From Elephas maximus indicus (taxonomy: Eukaryota; Chordata; Mammalia; Proboscidea; Elephantidae), in assembly GCF_024166365.1 (NCBI RefSeq), contig NC_064827.1:15107001-15171000 (forward strand): DNA of 64,000 bases. Direction: 5' to 3'. The position numbers and the translations under genes were made by a program. The notes beneath the pieces were generated by a model, which saw only the letters and a program-made list of their open reading frames with translations, was not told where the DNA came from and did no database searches. Shown here piece by piece: positions 60,950-64,000 of this stretch (the stretch's first letter is position 1; every line of letters begins with the position of its first letter).

Positions 60950-62160
60950 TAATGTGCCAGTTTCCATAAACCTTTGAATACCTTCCTCTACAGCATACCA
61001 AGGCGGGTCTGGTACTTCAGCTTAATTTAGTGTAGGCCACTGTAGCATTCCTGCTTCAGTGACCCAATCGAATAACCTACTAGATCCTTTTTCTAGCCTC
61101 TCAAACTGAAACAATGAATGAAGAATATGTACTGAGAGGGCCCATATCAATAATCCCAGACTGATCCAACTTTGTGTTCCTTGCACCATTATTGTATACT
61201 CTTAATAACCATCCCCACACATATTCCCCAGGCTTCTGTTTGTACATATTAAAAAAGTCAAGTAGTTCTTTTGGAAAGTAGCATAACTCTTCCTAGGTCA
61301 TGCTTTGCACTTTACCTTTTGGGGCTTCATGGGACTTAACTCTAGTTATAGGTCTAGAAGCAAAAATGTGTGGTAGGAAGGTATGTTGAGAATATTCAAC
61401 AATATCTTGTAAGGCATCTGCCTCAGGTGATACCCCAGGCAAAGACTCAGATGCCACCCCAGGTGACATCTTAGAAAAAGGCTTTTCAGACACAGCTAGA
61501 TAAATCCAATCAGATGGAGGTGGAGGGGCTAAGGTTTTGTTGGCAGGAGCAATACAATGGAATTGAGTAGCTCAGTGTTCTCAACTTTCTGATAATCTGC
61601 CCGTATGTCACCATCCCATTTCAGGATCCCATTTCTTCTCAATTAATGCCCTCACTTTAACTTCAGATACCATTTGAGGCTGGGAATTCAATTGGCATTG
61701 TAATTCAGCCACTTTTACAATAAGACTCTGTGTTTGGTTTTCAGCAATATCAATATCACTTCTGTTACTTCAATTAAATATTGCTTTGTTTCAGGGCACA
61801 AGTGAAAACTTGGAGGTTGTTTGTGTGATACTTGTACTTTGAATCTGAGGCCCTGATCTCATCTCTTCCTTTCACCACTTTGTCTAAGGAAAGTAGTACA
61901 AATCAACCAGCTTCCGTATACTTCTTTTATTGACAAAATTGTAGAAAAGTATCAAACATGTGATCACTCAGAGCCTCATCTCTCACCAATACCTGATCTA
62001 TTGGTGGTGATATTTTACATATTTCTATTGTCTCCTCACAACATGGATTATCAGTGCCCTCTTCACTTCTGTAAGCAGAGTCATCAACATCTTTAAAAGT
62101 AAGCAGGCTTGAGAACCAATTTAGAAACCTCATCGGTACTATTTTGTTACTCCAGCACTA
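60950..62160 (-). pseudogene. ERVL gag-like region
   Basis: Placed by position between the 5' LTR and protease. Only short frames remain (for example 61293-61493 and 61927-62133). No clear capsid motif. Confidence 0.5.
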
Positions 62161-62174
62161 CTGTCAGTACCAAA

Positions 62175-62857
62175 TGTCTTTGGCTGGGTTCTTTAGAGAA
62201 GAAAAATCCATAAAGTGTGTGTGTGTGTATATAGATAGATATAGATATAGATGATAGAGATAGATATAGATAACCAAACCCATTGCCTTTGAGTCAATTT
62301 TGACTCATAGTGACCCTATAGGACAGGATAGAACTCCCTCATAGAGTTTCCAAGGAGTGCCTGGTGGATTCGAACTGCTGACCTTTGGTTAGCAGCCGTA
62401 GCACTTAACCACTACACCACCAGGGTTTCCATATAAATATATATATAGAGAGAGAGAGAGATTTATAAGCAGGAAATTGTTCACATGGTTGTAGAGGCTG
62501 GAAAGACTCATGTCTATGGGTCAGGCATCAGGCTGGAGGCTTTTCCTGACTCACACAGCTGTAGGAGCTGACGAATCCAAGATCATTAGGTCAGACAGCA
62601 GGCTGCCAGCTCAAGGGCTGTTGAGGCTGATGAATCCTAGATCAGCAGGTAAGATGGCAGGCTGATAGCGCAAGTCCCAAGAACTGGAGTTCAGATGATG
62701 ATGAGCCAATTGCAGGATTCAGAGAAGAATAAAAGCCAGTGAGCTCTCCAGAAAGTCCATATATATTGATGCAGGCCATACCCACAAGGAAACTCCCTTT
62801 CGACTGATTGGCTATTCATAGCAGAGCTCATCATAAAAGAGATTACATTGTATCTAA
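62175..62857 (-). repeat. ERVL 5' LTR, outer end truncated
   Basis: The inner edge is at TGTCTTTGGCTGGGTTCT on the plus strand. A (GT)n/(ATAG)n microsatellite (62216-62272) and a SINE lie inside. The outer end stops at about 62857 against an RTE fragment, so the LTR's terminal bases are gone. Confidence 0.78.
62270..62434 (-). mobile_element. AfroSINE in the 5' LTR
   Basis: 'cctataggacaggatagaac' and 'cagccgtagcacttaaccac'. Confidence 0.9.
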
Positions 62858-64000
62858 TGACTGAAGACCAGAGAAGTTGTGGAATGACATCAAGGACATC
62901 ATGCATGAAGAAAGCAAGAGGTTATTAAAAAGAAAGAAAAGACCAAAACGAATGTCAGAAGAGACTCTGAAGCCTGCTCTTGAAGGTCTAGTAGCTAAAG
63001 CAAATGGAAGAAATGATGAAGTAAAAGAGCTAAACAGAAGATTTCGAAGAGCAGATCTAGAAGACAAAGTAAAGTATTATAATGATATGTGAAAAGACCC
63101 AGAGTTAGAAAAACAAAAGGGAAGAACATGCTCGGCATTTCTCACGCTGAAGGAACTGAAGAGAAAATTCAAGCCTTGAGTTGCAATAGTGAAGGATTCT
63201 ACTGGGAAAATATAAATTACAGAGAAAGCATCAAAAGAAGATGGAAGGGATACAAAGAGTCACTGCACAAAAAAGAATTGGTCAATGTTCAACCATTTCA
63301 GAAGGTAGCGTATGATTGGGAATTGATGGTACTGAAGGAAGAGGTTCAAGCTGCACTGAAGGCATTGGTGAAAAACAAGGCTCCAGGAATTGATGGAAAA
63401 CCAGTTAAGGGGTCTAAACAAACTGATGCAGCACTGGAAATACTAATTTGACTATGCCAACAAAATTAGAAGACAGCTACCTGGGCAACTGACCAGAAGA
63501 GATCCATATTTATGCCTATTCCAAAGAAAGGTAATCCAACCAAATGTGGAAATTATTGAAAAATATCAGTATCACACACAAGCAAGATTTTGTTGAAGAT
63601 CATTCAAAAGCAGTTGCAGTGGTACCTAGACAGGGAACTGCCAAAATTTACGCCAGATTCAGAAGAAGACGTAGAACCAGGGATACAATTGCTGATGTCA
63701 TATGGATCCTGGCTGAAAGCAGAGAATACCAAAAAGATGTTTACCTGTGTTTTGGTGACTATGCAAAGGCATTCAACTAATGGGGATCAACAAATTACAG
63801 ATAACATTGCAAAGAATGTTATCGATCATGAGGAACCTGTACATAGATCAAGAGGCAGTCATTCAAAGAGAACAAAGAGCTACCGTGTGGTTTAAAGTCA
63901 TTAAAGGTGTGTGTCAAGGGTGTACCCTTTCACCATACTTATTCAATCTGCATGCTGAGCAAACAGTCTGAGAAGCTGGACTATATGAAGAAGAATGAAG
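62858..64000 (+). mobile_element. RTE (BovB-like) internal region, continues past window
   Basis: Begins after the endonuclease with WNDIKDIMHEESKRLLKRKK. It continues through a linker to RT blocks KNKAPGIDGKPV (about 63371) and CFGDYAKAFN (RT motif A with its Asp, about 63750), then VCQGCTLSPYLFNLHAEQ (about 63910). Shifts and stops split the frame into five pieces. The 3' end lies right of the window. Confidence 0.88.

Larger units (their letters stand above)
55069..62857 (-). mobile_element. ERVL provirus (degenerate), with an extra internal LTR
   Basis: Read on the minus strand: 5' LTR (62857-62175), primer-binding region, gag-like region (about 62160-60950), protease (about 60300-60150), RT (about 60050-58740), RNase H (about 58070-57850), integrase (about 57500-57000), dUTPase (to 56411), 3' flank, 3' LTR (56084-55069). 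The dUTPase after integrase is the ERVL arrangement. All pol sections carry stops and frameshifts. No env was seen. It is a fossil element; no functional protein is expected except possibly the dUTPase frame. Confidence 0.88.

Overview
This window is mammalian nuclear DNA from an afrotherian, most likely an elephant. The evidence is the dense population of AfroSINE-type tRNA-derived SINEs, RTE (BovB-like) LINEs that share the same 3' tail, afrotherian-looking L1s and an ERVL provirus. Placental-wide relics (MIR, MER5A, L1 3' ends) lie in the background. There are no bacterial or CRISPR features. Species assignment is by recognition only; no database was searched.

Region 1 (1-37 kb) is a tandemly duplicated RALGDS-like neighbourhood. 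The only gene that looks intact is a six-exon RALGDS-like gene on the + strand (exons 23290-23427, 24156-24251, 25974-26161, 26972-27031, 27833-28026, 28298-29451). All splice phases agree and give 609 codons plus a stop. It encodes a Cys-rich N-terminus, a RasGEF N-terminal (REM) domain and a C-terminal array of about 51-residue proline-rich repeats. No CDC25/RasGEF catalytic domain or Ras-association domain is visible. A decayed copy of its terminal exon lies at 1-909. Both terminal exons are followed by an antisense L1 3' end and a 43-bp minisatellite (1545-3500 and 30150-31100). An upstream module (8088-10320 and 20237-22610) and a downstream module (11860-19890 and 32710-36470) are also duplicated. 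The order suggests tandem units, the middle one having lost the gene body. Copy A of the downstream module carries a retrocopy that joins ERVL/MaLR-like LTR sequence to FRMD6 coding and 3'-UTR sequence as one insertion; copy B keeps the empty site.

Region 2 (37.4-53.9 kb) is a three-level nest. An internally deleted RTE element is split by a full-length L1 (38351-39641 plus 47049-53300), and that L1 is split by a second full-length L1 (39642-47032). Both L1 insertions have about 16-bp target-site duplications. All L1 reading frames are broken.

Region 3 (55-62.9 kb) is an ERVL provirus on the minus strand: LTR, gag-like region, protease, RT, RNase H, integrase, dUTPase, LTR. An extra LTR lies inside pol, and several SINEs have inserted. 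Region 4 (62.86-64 kb) is another RTE that runs off the window.

The RALGDS-like gene is the only unit likely to make a cellular protein. The rest is a record of retrotransposition and segmental duplication. Intervals not listed as features were read and show nothing I recognise beyond intron-like or intergenic sequence.
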